A stretch of DNA of 64,000 nucleotides from Paracyclopina nana. Its lineage: Eukaryota; Arthropoda; Copepoda; Cyclopoida; Cyclopettidae. The stretch's first letter is position 1. Each line of letters opens with the position of its first letter. Under the pieces are notes generated by a model. It saw only the letters and a program-made list of their open reading frames with translations, did not search any database and was not told the origin of the DNA. The position numbers and the translations under genes are program-made. Positions 17,765-29,202 of this stretch are shown one piece after another. The DNA lies in contig JAGUCH010000002.1 of assembly GCA_019096065.1 (NCBI GenBank), forward strand, positions 14,582,501 to 14,646,500, written 5' to 3'.

Positions 17765-17915
17765 ATGTCAGTCCTGGTCTATCCAAGGATGATTTGCTCG
17801 TCGATCTGGCTGTCTGTCCCAAGTTGTAGTTGATCCAGGGCTGATACATTTTGTCGATGCATGGCCAGTTTGTTATAGTCTATCCACGGAAGACCCACTG
17901 TCGATCCAAGGGTAG
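17765..17915 (-). repeat. Degenerate minisatellite, inverted arm part 2
   Basis: Continues the inverted copies seen at 16671-16800, with motifs such as GTCTATCCAAGGATG and GTCTATCCACGG, the reverse complement of the GGATAGAC core in the forward arm. Confidence 0.6.
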
Positions 17916-18968
17916 GAGTCCAAATGCATCATAAGACACACAAATAATTTTTCCATCTTTAACCTAAACTTGCATCGAATTTTTTATGGTATTTGGCCAT
18001 TTTTATAAGAGGAAAGGGGGATCCTTACCTGGTTCTACAAGAATATACAAAATGCTACAAAACACATTGTACATGGTACTTCTTCCAAAGTACATCATAC
18101 TTAGTGCTACTGGTTCATAAAATGGATCGTACCTGGTCAAGAAAACTTAGGGGACTGTGACTTAGTAAAATTTTCAAGGAAGACTTTTCAGGAAAGACAA
18201 AAGACTAATGCAAAAATGTTTCCAAAAAACCCAACATATTTAGACCTTAACAGCTCCTGACTGTAAGCCACAAGCAATCCTGATACAAGGTTTCGGATTC
18301 GAAAATCAGCTTTTTGGCCCAAACCCCTTGCAATAGTGTGAAAAGTTGGAAAATTAAGTTTCATGACCACTGGACCACTCTAGGGTGGTCAAGTGGTGCG
18401 GTAAGCAAAATGCTGTTTAGATTAAGGCAAAAATGAATGGGGGCCTAGCTGGAGGTGTGGGTATGGCCAGAAATCAACTATACCCTAATTATCTAGGCCC
18501 TGGGGGGGTCTCTAGGTGTCAGGGAAAAAAAGTTGAAAAACGTAAACAAACTAGTTGAAAAATGGCCAAAATTCACTTTTTCCGACCCTACTTTGAGGGC
18601 ATTTTCCTCCCATGTCAGTGGATGGATTTTTGATTTTTCAACTCTGGATGAAAGTCAAAGATTGGAACTGTCATTACAAAAAAGAAAATTCATTATATGT
18701 CTGCAGATGGAGCTCCTGGAGCGATTCAAAAATACACATTTTTTACAAAAATGACTTTACAGTAAAACATATAAAACTGACAAGCGGAAGTGAAGTCAAA
18801 TACAAACATTTTTTTATCATCACAAACATGTCAGTGCACACCCAGAGTGCACATCCCAAACAAAAAAATTCAGGATATATAGGCCCTGCCCCTGGCCAGG
18901 AGCCTGGGCGGTCCCATTTATTCTCTGCTGTAACAGCTACATAGGCCAACAGGGAGCCCTTGGCTCCC

Positions 18969-21514
18969 ATGTCAGTGGATGAAAGTGTCCTTTTTTGGCC
19001 TCCTGAGGTCTGTGCTGACCTTGAGGCTTGGTCCAAGCAAAAAAATTCAGGGTACATTGGCCCTGGCCAGGAGCCAGGGCGGTACTGGTTATGCTCTGCT
19101 GCAGCAGCTACATAGGCCAACAGGGAGCCCCTGGCTCCCATGTCAGTGGATGAAAGTGCCCTTTTTCAGCCTCCTGAGGTCTGTGCTGACCTGGAGGCTT
19201 GGTCCAAGCAAAAAAATTCAGGGTACATTGGCCCTGGCCTGGAGTCAGGGCGGTACCGGTTATGCTCTACTGCAGCAGCTTCATTGGCCAACAGGTAGCC
19301 CCTGGCTCCCATGTCAGTGGATGAAAGTGTCCTTTTTTGGCCTCCTGAGGTCTGTGCTGGCCTGGAGGCTTGGTCCAAATAAAAAAATTCAGGGTACATT
19401 GGCCCTGGCCTGGAGCCTGGGCGGTACCGGTTATACTCTGCTGCAGCAGCTACATAGGCCAACAGGGAGCCCCTGGCTCCCATGTCAGTGGATGAAAGTG
19501 CCCTTTTTCAGCCTCCTGAGGTCTGTGCTGGCCTGGAGGCTTGGTCCAAATAAAAAAATTCAGGGTACATTGGCCCTGGCCTGGAGCCTGGGCGGTACCG
19601 GTTATACACTCTGCTGCAGCAGCTACATAGGCCAACAGGGAGCCCCTGGCTCCCATGTCAGTGGATGAAAGTGCCCTTTTTCAGCCTCCTGAGGTCTGTG
19701 CTGACCTGGAGGCTTGGTCCAAGCAAAAAAATTCAGGGTACATTGGCCCTGGCCAGGAGCCAGGGCGGTACCGGTTATACTCTGCTGCAGCAGCTACATA
19801 GGCCAACAGGTAGCCCCTGGCTCCCATGTCAGTGGATGAAAGTGTCCTTTTTCAGCCTCCTGAGGTCTGTGCTGGCCTGGAGGCTTGGTCCAAATAAAAA
19901 AATTCAGGGTACATTGGCCCTGGCCTGGAGCCTGGGCGGTACCGGTTATACTCTGCTGCAGCAGCTACATAGGCCAACAGGGAGCCCCTGGCTCCCATGT
20001 CAGTGGATGAAAGTGCCCTTTTTCAGCCTCCTGAGGTCTGTGCTGACCTGGAGGCTTGGTCCAAGCAAAAAAATTCAGGGTACATTGGCCCTGGCCAGGA
20101 GCCAGGGCGGTACCGGTTATACTCTGCTGCAGCAGCTACATAGGCCAACAGGTAGCCCCTGGCTCCCATGTCAGTGGATGAAAGTGTCCTTTTTCAGCCT
20201 CCTGAGGTCTGTGCTGGCCTGGAGGCTTGGTCCAAATAAAAAAATTCAGGGTACATTGGCCCTGGCCTGGAGCCTGGGCGGTACCGGTTATACTCTGCTG
20301 CAGCAGCTACATAGGCCAACAGGGAGCCCCTGGCTCCCATGTCAGTGGATGAAAGTGCCCTTTTTCAGCCTCCTGAGGTCTGTGCTGACCTGGAGGCTTG
20401 GTCCAAGCAAAAAAATTCAGGGTACATTGGCCCTGGCCAGGAGCCAGGGCGGTACCGGTTATGCTCTACTGCAGCAGCTTCATTGGCCAACAGGTAGCCC
20501 CTGGCTCCCATGTCAGTGGATGAAAGTGTCCTTTTTTGGCCTCCTGAGGTCTGTGCTGGCCTGGAGGCTTGGTCCAAATAAAAAAATTCAGGGTACATTG
20601 GCCCTGGCCTGGAGCCTGGGCGGTACCGGTTATACTCTGCTGCAGCAGCTACATAGGCCAACAGGGAGCCCCTGGCTCCCATGTCAGTGGATGAAAGTGC
20701 CCTTTTTCAGCCTCCTGAGGTCTGTGCTGACCTGGAGGCTTGGTCCAAGCAAAAAAATTCAGGGTACATTGGCCCTGGCCAGGAGCCAGGGCGGTACCGG
20801 TTATACTCTGCTGCAGCAGCTACATAGGCCAACAGGGAGCCCCTGGCTCCCATGTCAGTGGATGAAAGTGCCCTTTTTCAGCCTCCTGAGGTCTGTGCTG
20901 ACCTGGAGGCTTGGTCCAAGCAAAAAAATTCAGGGTACATTGGCCCTGGCCAGGAGCCAGGGCGGTACCGGTTATACTCTGCTGCAGCAGCTACATAGGC
21001 CAACAGGTAGCCCCTGGCTCCCATGTCAGTGGATGATAGTGTCCTTTTTCAGCCTCCTGAGGTCTGTGCTGGCCTGGAGGCTTGGTCCAAATAAAAAAAT
21101 TCAGGGTACATTGGCCCTGGCCTGGAGCCTGGGCGGTACCGGTTATACTCTGCTGCAGCAGCTACATAGGCCAACAGGGAGCCCCTGGCTCCCATGTCAG
21201 TGGATGAAAGTGCCCTTTTTCAGCCTCCTGAGGTCTGTGCTGACCTGGAGGCTTGGTCCAAGCAAAAAAATTCAGGGTACATTGGCCCTGGCCAGGAGCC
21301 AGGGCGGTACCGGTTATACTCTGCTGCAGCAGCTACATAGGCCAACAGGTAGCCCCTGGCTCCCATGTCAGTGGATGATAGTGTCCTTTTTCAGCCTCCT
21401 GAGGTCTGTGCTGACCTGGAGGCTTGGTCCAAGCAAAAAAATTCAGGGTACATTGGCCCTGGCCAGGAGCCAGGGCGGTACCGGTTATGCTCTGCTGCAG
21501 CAGCTACATAGGCC
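18969..21514 (+). repeat. Left satellite array, about 15 units of 171 bp
   Basis: Tandem units beginning ATGTCAGTGGATGAAAGTG recur at 18969, 19140, 19311, 19482 and so on, 171 bp apart apart from a 2-bp insertion in one unit. Two unit types (one with GGTCCAAGCAAAAAAATTC, the other with GGTCCAAATAAAAAAATTC) mostly alternate, giving a 342-bp higher-order period. Confidence 0.92.
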
Positions 21515-21528
21515 AACAGGGAGCCCCT

Positions 21529-23050
21529 GGCCTATGTAGCTGCTGCAGCAGAGTGTATAACCGGTACCGCCCAGGCTCCAGGCCAGGGCCAATGTACCCT
21601 GAATTTTTTTATTTGGACCAAGCCTCCAGGCCAGCACAGACCTCAGGAGGCTGAAAAAGGACACTTTCATCCACTGACATGGGAGCCAGGGGCTACCTGT
21701 TGGCCAATGAAGCTGCTGCAGTAGAGTATAACCGGTACCGCCCTGGCTCCTGGCCAGGGCCAATGTACCCTGAATTTTTTTGCTTGGACCAAGCCTCCAG
21801 GTCAGCACAGACCTCAGGAGGCTGAAAAAGGACACTTTCATCCACTGACATGGGAGCCAGGGGCTACCTGTTGGCCTATGTAGCTGCTGCAGCAGAGTAT
21901 AACCGGTACCGCCCTGGCTCCTGGCCAGGGCCAATGTACCCTGAATTTTTTCTCTTGGACCAAGCCTCCAGGTCAGCACAGACCTCAGGAGGCTGAAAAA
22001 GGGCACTTTCATCCACTGACATGGGAGCCAGGGGCTCCCTGTTGGCCTATGTAGCTGCTGCAGCAGAGTATAACCAGTACCGCCCAGGCTCCAGGCCAGG
22101 GCCAATGTACCCTGAATTTTTTTATTTGGACCAAGCCTCCAGGCCAGCACAGACCTCAGGAGGCTGAAAAAGGACACTTTCATCCACTGACATGGGAGCC
22201 AGGGGCTACCTGTTGGCCTATGTAGCTGCTGCAGCAGAGTATAACCGGTACCGCCCTGGCTCCTGGCCAGGGCCAATGTACCCTGAATTTTTTTGCTTGG
22301 ACCAAGCCTCCAGGTCAGCACAGACCTCAGGAGGCTGAAAAAGGGCACTTTCATCCACTGACATGGGAGCCAGGGGCTCCCTGTTGGCCTATGTAGCTGC
22401 TGCAGCAGAGTGTATAACCGGTACCGCCCAGGCTCCAGGCCAGGGCCAATGTACCCTGAATTTTTTTATTTGGACCAAGCCTCCAGGCCAGCACAGACCT
22501 CAGGAGGCTGAAAAAGGGCACTTTCATCCACTGACATGGGAGCCAGGGGCTCCCTGTTGGCCTATGTAGCTGCTGCAGCAGAGTATAACCGGTACCGCCC
22601 AGGCTCCAGGCCAGGGCCAATGTACCCTGAATTTTTTTATTTGGACCAAGCCTCCAGGCCAGCACAGACCTCAGGAGGCCAAAAAAGGACACTTTCATCC
22701 ACTGACATGGGAGCCAGGGGCTACCTGTTGGCCAATGAAGCTGCTGCAGTAGAGCATAACCGGTACCGCCCTGACTCCAGGCCAGGGCCAATGTACCCTG
22801 AATTTTTTTGCTTGGACCAAGCCTCCAGGTCAGCACAGACCTCAGGAGGCTGAAAAAGGGCACTTTCATCCACTGACATGGGAGCCAGGGGCTCCCTGTT
22901 GGCCTATGTAGCTGCTGCAGCAGAGCATAACCAGTACCGCCCTGGCTCCTGGCCAGGGCCAATGTACCCTGAATTTTTTTGCTTGGACCAAGCCTCAAGG
23001 TCAGCACAGACCTCAGGAGGCCAAAAAAGGACACTTTCATCCACTGACAT
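21529..23050 (-). repeat. Right satellite array, about 9 inverted units of 171 bp
   Basis: Same 171-bp units in the opposite orientation. The outermost four units translate identically to the outermost four of the left arm, including the frame-shifting 2-bp insertion. The right arm is shorter by 1026 bp overall, which equals six units. Confidence 0.92.
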
Positions 23051-23770
23051 GGGAGCCAAGGGCTCCCTGTTGGCCTATGTAGCTGTTACAGCAGAGAATA
23101 AATGGGACCGCCCAGGCTCCTGGCCAGGGGCAGGGCCTATATATCCTGAATTTTTTGTTTGGGAGAAGCCTCTGGGTGTGCACTGACATGTTTGTGATGA
23201 TAAAAAAATGTTTGTATTTGACTTCACTTCCGCTTGTCAGTTTTATATGTTTTACTGTAAAGTCATTTTTGTAAAAAATGTGTATTTTTGAATCGCTCCA
23301 GGAGCTCCATCTGCAGACATATAATGAATTTTCTTTTTTGTAATGACAGTTCCAATCTTTGACTTTCATCCAGAGTTGAAAAATCAAAAATCCATCCACT
23401 GACATGGGAGGAAAATGCCCTCAAAGTAGGGTCGGAAAAAGTGAATTTTGGCCATTTTTCAACTAGTTTGTTTACGTTTTTCAACTTTTTTTCCCTGACA
23501 CCTAGAGACCCCCCCAGGGCCTAGATAATTAGGGTATAGTTGATTTCTGGCCATACCCACACCTCCAGCTAGGCCCCCATTCATTTTTGCCTTAATCTAA
23601 ACAGCATTTTGCTTACCGCACCACTTGACCACCCTAGAGTGGTCCAGTGGTCATGAAACTTAATTTTCCAACTTTTCACACTATTGCAAGGGGTTTGGGC
23701 CAAAAAGCTGATTTTCGAATCCGAAACCTTGTATCAGGATTGCTTGTGGCTTACAGTCAGGAGCTGTTAA

Positions 23771-25144
23771 AACAACGCCAGTAAATTATAAAACAGGCTG
23801 ATGCTGGAGCTCCTTTGGCTCATTAGGAGGGTCTAGGCAATAGGCATCACATTACTCCAGTAGAAAAATGTGAATATGATGACCAGCTCTGGCCAAGCTT
23901 GCTACTAAGCAATGTTGCCCTTGCCAATAGCACCGGGACAAACAAAATGAGGCTGTGGTGTCCTGGGTCACAAGGGGAGACTCCATTGACAGCATTGCTT
24001 AGTAGCTTGAGCGTGCAAAAAAGGCATTTAATAAAAGACTCTATTCAGGAATGGACCTATTGGTTTATTCATCTGATGCAAATTGTGTCCTTCTCTAGAA
24101 GTATTTGAAGCACTTTATGTGAAAATGTGATTTTTTAAAGCTAAGGCACATTTGAACGCTTAGATTTTTAATGATATTTCAGCCCCAAATTAGCAACAAG
24201 CTTAAATGAAGTTGTATTAACTTCTTCATACAAAAATTATTGAAAGAGGTTATAGACATTTTCATGCAGCAAGTGTTTTCCTTGATATTGTAACGCAAAC
24301 GCCAATTTGTGGCAGGTCAATGGTTAATGTCAAAGTTAGGTCATGCAATATCAAGTTTTGACTCATCCATCAATTTTGCAAATAAAAGTTTGCAATTATT
24401 ACTAAAGATTGTGCTTTGAAAATGTAATTTACTTTGATTTTTGTTTCTATCAGCATTTTCTTATTATAAGGCTCATTTGAAAATAGTATTACATATACAG
24501 GATTTTTACATATGTTTCATGTTCAGATCTAAATTTCTTTTTTTTTTATGTTCAACAGTTTTTGAATTCTTCAGCTAAATATCCTTTACTTTATTGAAGC
24601 TTTTTTGAAAGGAGCTTTTGCGATATTTCCTATAATCTTTCATGTATAGAAAGTTTCTCGATAATTATGGGCAATAAGTGTGCACTTCAGTTGCTCATAT
24701 GAAGTTGCATTTGTTCAGTCATACCAGGGGGTCTCGTGAGTTCTTGACGCAAGTTTTATATACTAGTCTGTAAATCTGTTTGTGGCGCTAGTATAGTACT
24801 TATTACAAAGCGCATGAGCTCAAGTGACATGTCAGTCATGGATACAAGCAGGCTAATCTCACGCTTTTTCAACAGAGCTCCTAGATAAGTTCTGGTTTTT
24901 TTAAAAAAAAGTATGCGATTTAGGCACTTCTTGCTAATTTAGAGTGGGATTTTTTGGAAATTTTTGGAAGTGAAATCCACAGATTTCTATTCAGATTTTG
25001 TCTTGAAGCCCACCACAGCTTGGTCAGACTGTGTGCTATATAGAAAAACAGCGACAAGAACTTACCTTATTAGTATAGATAATCTTGAGTCATATGTACA
25101 AGAAGACAAAACTTTAAAATAGTGGATTTTTCAAGAAAGTAGAA
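23771..25144. other. Intergenic region upstream of copy B
   Basis: No gene recognised. It contains duplicates of the flank of copy A (near 24300-24390 and 24680-24725). About 365 bp at roughly 24724-25088 interrupts the similarity to the copy A upstream sequence, between GTCATAC-like ends, so it may be an insertion. Confidence 0.55.
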
Positions 25145-28100
25145 ATGATAACATCTCTGGTTTTCTCCATCTTAATCTTAATAACCACTTCAACGCTTGT
25201 AGTTACAATAACTCAAAGCTCCTTCATTAAAGGAACTTATGACAATTCAACCATGTTGTTCACAGTATTGCCGGAAATTGACCAGCCCATGTAGGCCTAT
25301 CCAATTAAAAAATATATACAATATAAATCCTTTGCCAATACTGAGTAGGAGCTTTATGACATGTTCATTTGCTTGCCTGAGATCTTCAAAGTGCACTGGC
25401 TTCAAATTTCAAGGACCTAAATGTAATTTGACCAATAACATACCTGTCAAAGCAATTGAGAGTTCAGAAAATAAGATTAATTTATGGCTGTCATCTAAAG
25501 TTACTCCTGGTAAGTAGCTTCAATTCTAAGCATGATTCCAAGAAAATCAAGTTTTTTCTCAACCCATTTAGTTCCCCATATTTTGCTGATAGATGCCGGC
25601 AGCACTGGAAATGGAGAAATATATGATTTCAGTACATCAGAGTCTTTAAGCTTACATGCCAAATTCAAGATGACTTGGCCCAAGCCAAGTAAGGGTGGCC
25701 CATTTATTCTCAGCGCTAATGGGTCACTGAGAGCATGGCCAATCTTCACTGGTAGCAATAAATCTGTGGAATGGAATATTGGAGAATCTGCCATGACCCA
25801 AACAAACTCTGATTTATCAGAAATCATGATAACAATCTCAGCTGGATGGGCTTCAATTGATGAAATCATGTTCATTATTGGAGTAGGATGTAAGTAGTTT
25901 ATTTGAAAAGGTCTGATTCATTCATATAAAAGTGCACTGCTTCTTACACGCACCCCACCAGAACTTTGCCTGAAAATTTGGTTGAAAATCAAGGATAATT
26001 CGTGAACTATTGATATTCTTGATTATTTTATGAATCGGTATCAAATCGGTGACGTTTTTTCGAGTTGAGAAAGTGATTAGCACTCGAATGATTATTTAAA
26101 TCAACCAATGATTATTTGATAATTCTTTCCTAATCAATTGTTAACAATTCTTTCTCAACCTCCAAACCAGAATATTCAGGAACTTTTCAGGAATTGAATT
26201 CAGTTAATATTCAAGGACTTGATTTCAGTTATTATTCAAGGACCTGTCAAAAATTAATTTTTGGGGGAGCTTTCTAGCTTTTTGATTAAGCTTTCTCTAT
26301 CTTTAGACTATGATGGATTTTGAAAGAAAGAGAAAGAAAGAAAGTTAGAAAAGCTAGAAAGAAAGTTTACCCATGGTGGATTTGAACCCATGAACCTCAG
26401 ATTTGGAATCCAGCGCCTTGCCTCTAGACCACAGAGGACCCACTACAATTTGCAATATTTTTAGCAACAATATTGTGCCAAAAATGCTATAGATGGAGCT
26501 AGCTTAAATTCTTAGAGTACTTTGAATTTTTTGTAAGTCCATAAGTATGAATATAACCAAAAAACATGAAAATTAAGTGATCGCTCGACAAAAATACTAG
26601 CAAGATTATTCCTCGATATTCTCATGATTCAATTATTCTTAAATTTGACCTGACAGTGTGAGTCTCAATTAATTGCTGTATTGGTGAACTTGTTTGAATC
26701 AGTTGATAATTGAGAAACATAAATTGCTGACTTGCAAGCAAAAAAAGGTTGATGATTTCTTCATTACATTCGAGAAAAAAACATAAATGTTCCTATAGTG
26801 ACCAATTCACTGATGAAACATTTATGATTGATCAATAATTAATTGTTAATGAAAATTAATTGAAAATATATCGCTTGAATATTTAGTGATCAGTGTGACG
26901 TAAAAATCACACAATTATTTCACATGAAGTTGATACACAAAACTTTCTTGATGATTCGAGAGAAAATCAAGCACTAAATAGTCATGTTTACTGAGAAAAC
27001 AAAAATGAAATGATTGATAATGAAAGAATCATCTAAGAATGTTTATCAAGCTTTTCGTTAAAGATTCTTTGCCAAGAATTCGAGTAATAATCATCAATGA
27101 TTATTTCCTTGAGTCAAATTAACCGACTAATCGAGACAAAATCGTAGAACGATTCTTTACTGAATACGTAGTCTGGAGGAATCGCGTAACATTCGTTCTC
27201 GAATCGGGAACCAAAGTTCTGGTGGGGCATATCTCCCTTAATTAAAAGCAAATTTTTCTTACATACTTTTGGTCTACTACATGGAAGAAGAACAAATGTC
27301 CTGCTATCAAGGGTACTAGAAAACATTTGATATTTGTCAAGTTCCTAGAAAATGCTTAGAAAAGAACTGCAACATGAAAAGCTGTGTTGGTTTGGTAAAC
27401 TGAATTATAATTCGAGGAAATGTGGAGGACCACATCAATCAGTGTGTAGAACCAGGGAAATACTACTGATTTCCCTCAAATTGTCAAGAATTCTTGTCAC
27501 TGGGGCGTAAGTCAGTTCTAGACGGAAATTTTGGAATTTTATATCTCAACCTATCATTAGTTCCTTCGTCAGTTGTGCGAGGGCGCTAATGCAGCATACT
27601 TTGTTAGAAAAGCGGGAAATTCAAAATATTGTCACATAGAACAATGGCCCATAGCAAATTGTCCCATGGTAAATGTCTCATAGTATATTGTCAAATAGCT
27701 TATTGTCACATAGCAAATTGTCGCATAATAAATTGTCTCATAGCACAATGGCCCATATCATATTGTCACATAGCATATTGTCAAGTAGTATATCGTCTCA
27801 TAGAACAATGGCCCATAGCAAATTATCCCATGGTAAATATAATGATATACCCTGCTGGATTGGCCTATGCTCAATGTCACATTGCACAATGGCCCATAGC
27901 ATATTTTCACATAGCTTTTTATCACTTAGGATTTTGTCTCATAGCATATTGTCTCATAGCATATTGTCTCAAAGCATATTGTCTCATAGCATATTGTCTC
28001 AAAGCATATTGTCTCATAGCAAATTGTCTCTTAGGATTTTGTCTCATAGTGTGACAATTTGAAATCGAACAATCTGCTAGATGACTTAATGCTATGAGAC

Positions 28101-29134
28101 AATATCCTATGAGACAATATGCTATGAGCCAATTTGCCATGTGACAAATTGCTATGAGACAATAAGCTATGTGACAACATGCTATGAGCCAATGTGCTAT
28201 GAGACAATTTGCTATGGGACAATGTGCTATGAGACCCTCATGTCTTAATAATTTATCCCCCTAAAAAAGTACCTCCACTCATCAAAGCAAAGTATGATTT
28301 AGAACTTAACTCCCAAGTGTTTCTTCAAAAAAAATCGGTAGATGGTTTGCCTTTGTTATGATACTGTTGTCTATACAGCTCTCTACTTTTTTCGTCAGAT
28401 GCCCCTCCATAGCATAGTCAGCCAAAGTCCAGAAGCTGTGATAGTGGGTCACCTTATATTCTAGATCATTGTAAAATCATAAAATCCGAAGTCAACCATG
28501 TTTTTTTGCGTTATTGCAAATGCTGCCTTTACCCTCTTTTTTGCTAATTTGCTATACACTCCATGTTTCAGCTGATAATAAGGAGAGCTGGGGATATGTT
28601 GACAGCAAATGGAAAAAACTCAAATCATTTAGCAAAGAACTCCTCTATACATGTGCTACCTTCATTCCTGGGGATACCGACTCTGTCTACTTCATGGGTG
28701 GTTGTAATGATGCAAGCTTGTATAAATATTCTTTCGAACACAATTCATATTCTGCTCCTCATGTGGATGAGTCCAAAATATTTTCTTTTTTGTCATGTAC
28801 TGGATATATGGATGCTGGGGGATATCAATATTTTGTCAAAGTAGGAGGAACACATCAGTCAGTGGGCAAAACCAGTGGAGTGCAATTATTTTGCACTAAC
28901 TGCAATTCTCCTGGATGGACCTCATTGCCCAATTATCCTCTTCCAATCATAAGCTCATCATCCATTGTAAAAGATGGAATTCTGTACACATTTGGAGGAA
29001 TTACAGATGGAAGTAATGGAGAAGTTTTAAAAGCTTACAAATTGGATTTGAGATCATCCCTGCAATGGACTCAATTCAGTGACTTAAAAAGCGTAGTGAA
29101 GAGGAGTAATGTTTATGTTGTGCCATATGGATAA
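25145..29134 (+). CDS. Secreted PAN/apple-like and kelch-like protein, copy B
   Basis: Paralogue of the gene at 13403 with the same exon plan. The CDS joins 25145..25290, 25346..25509, 25572..25889 and 28572..29134 (396 aa). It has a signal peptide (MITSLVFSILIL), a PAN/apple-like Cys module in exon 2, a unique middle domain in exon 3 with two extra residues relative to copy A, and kelch-like blocks in exon 4 (VYFMGGCNDASLYKY, ILYTFGGITDGSNGEV). Exon lengths 1, 2 and 4 equal those of copy A. Intron 3 has grown to 2.7 kb through insertions. All four exons are intact, so both copies appear functional. The role is unknown; secreted proteins of this build often face pathogens or matrix, but nothing here proves it. 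Confidence 0.75.
25953..27227. mobile_element. 1.28-kb TIR element in intron 3 of copy B
   Basis: Terminal inverted repeats CCCCACCAGAACTTTG at 25953-25968 and its reverse complement at 27212-27227. The interior is AT-rich without a transposase. The matching intron of copy A (14142-14617) lacks it, and similarity between the introns resumes with CATATCTCCC right after the element, so it inserted after the duplication. A tRNA-like segment lies within it. Confidence 0.7.
26370..26443 (-). pseudogene. tRNA-like sequence (possible SINE head or tRNA pseudogene)
   Basis: On the minus strand a B-box-like GGTTCAAATCC and an A-box-like TGGTCTAGAGG are spaced as in a tRNA. The anticodon position would read CCA (Trp). 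The acceptor and anticodon stems pair poorly, so I do not call a working tRNA. It could be a tRNA-derived SINE or pseudogene. Confidence 0.4.
27632..28236. repeat. Inverted 15-bp minisatellite in intron 3 of copy B
   Basis: From 27632 to about 28052 units like TCTCATAGCATATTG recur every 15 bp with variants. From about 28088 to 28236 the same unit runs inverted (CTATGAGACAATATG). The multiple-of-three unit creates long spurious open frames of SHSIL-like pentapeptides in both orientations. It could extrude as a hairpin. Confidence 0.8.
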
Positions 29135-29196
29135 AAAGGAACATTTTAATCCTTTGAAAATAATTGTACTGCACTCTATTTCCCTTAATCACTGCG

Positions 29197-29202
29197 AATA
29201 AA
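29197..29202 (+). terminator. Poly(A) signal of PAN/kelch copy B
   Basis: AATAAA 63 bp after the stop codon, at nearly the same distance as in copy A. Confidence 0.6.

Larger units (their letters stand above)
15181..18246. other. Repeat-rich intergenic region after copy A
   Basis: No gene recognised. It contains a degenerate minisatellite (15378-15760) with inverted copies (16671-16800 and 17765-17915), a probable DNA element (about 16888-17760), and a segment near 16405-16532 that recurs at 28250-28372. Confidence 0.6.
18247..23770. repeat. 5.5-kb palindrome of 171-bp satellite units bounded by TTAA
   Basis: The ends read TTAACAGCTCCTGACTG on the left and its exact reverse complement on the right. 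Each arm starts with about 720 bp of near-identical unique sequence, followed by a tandem array of 171-bp units: about 15 on the left (18969-21514) and about 9 on the right (21529-23050). The arms meet around a 14-nt spacer at 21515-21528. Because 171 is divisible by three, a 57-residue peptide repeat stays open for hundreds of codons on both strands. I regard this as non-coding: it reads the same from both arms, has no homology and sits in satellite. The arms differ by indels and substitutions, so this is not a simple assembly fold-back. The flanking TTAA could be a piggyBac-type target site. Confidence 0.9.

Noticed and set aside
19665-21539. 624-codon open frame with eleven 57-residue repeats, and similar frames on both strands of the palindrome
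   Set aside because: The 171-bp unit is a multiple of three and lacks stops in that frame; the same peptide reads out of both arms, has no homology, and the frame begins and ends within satellite.
23899-24108. 69-codon open frame downstream of the palindrome
   Set aside because: No homology and isolated in repeat-rich DNA.
26370-26443. Functional tRNA-Trp gene
   Set aside because: Anticodon and acceptor stems do not pair well; kept only as a tRNA-like pseudogene.
27629-28222. Open frames of 60-141 codons with SHSIL-type pentapeptide repeats
   Set aside because: Product of a 15-bp minisatellite inside an intron; repeats appear in several frames and on both strands.
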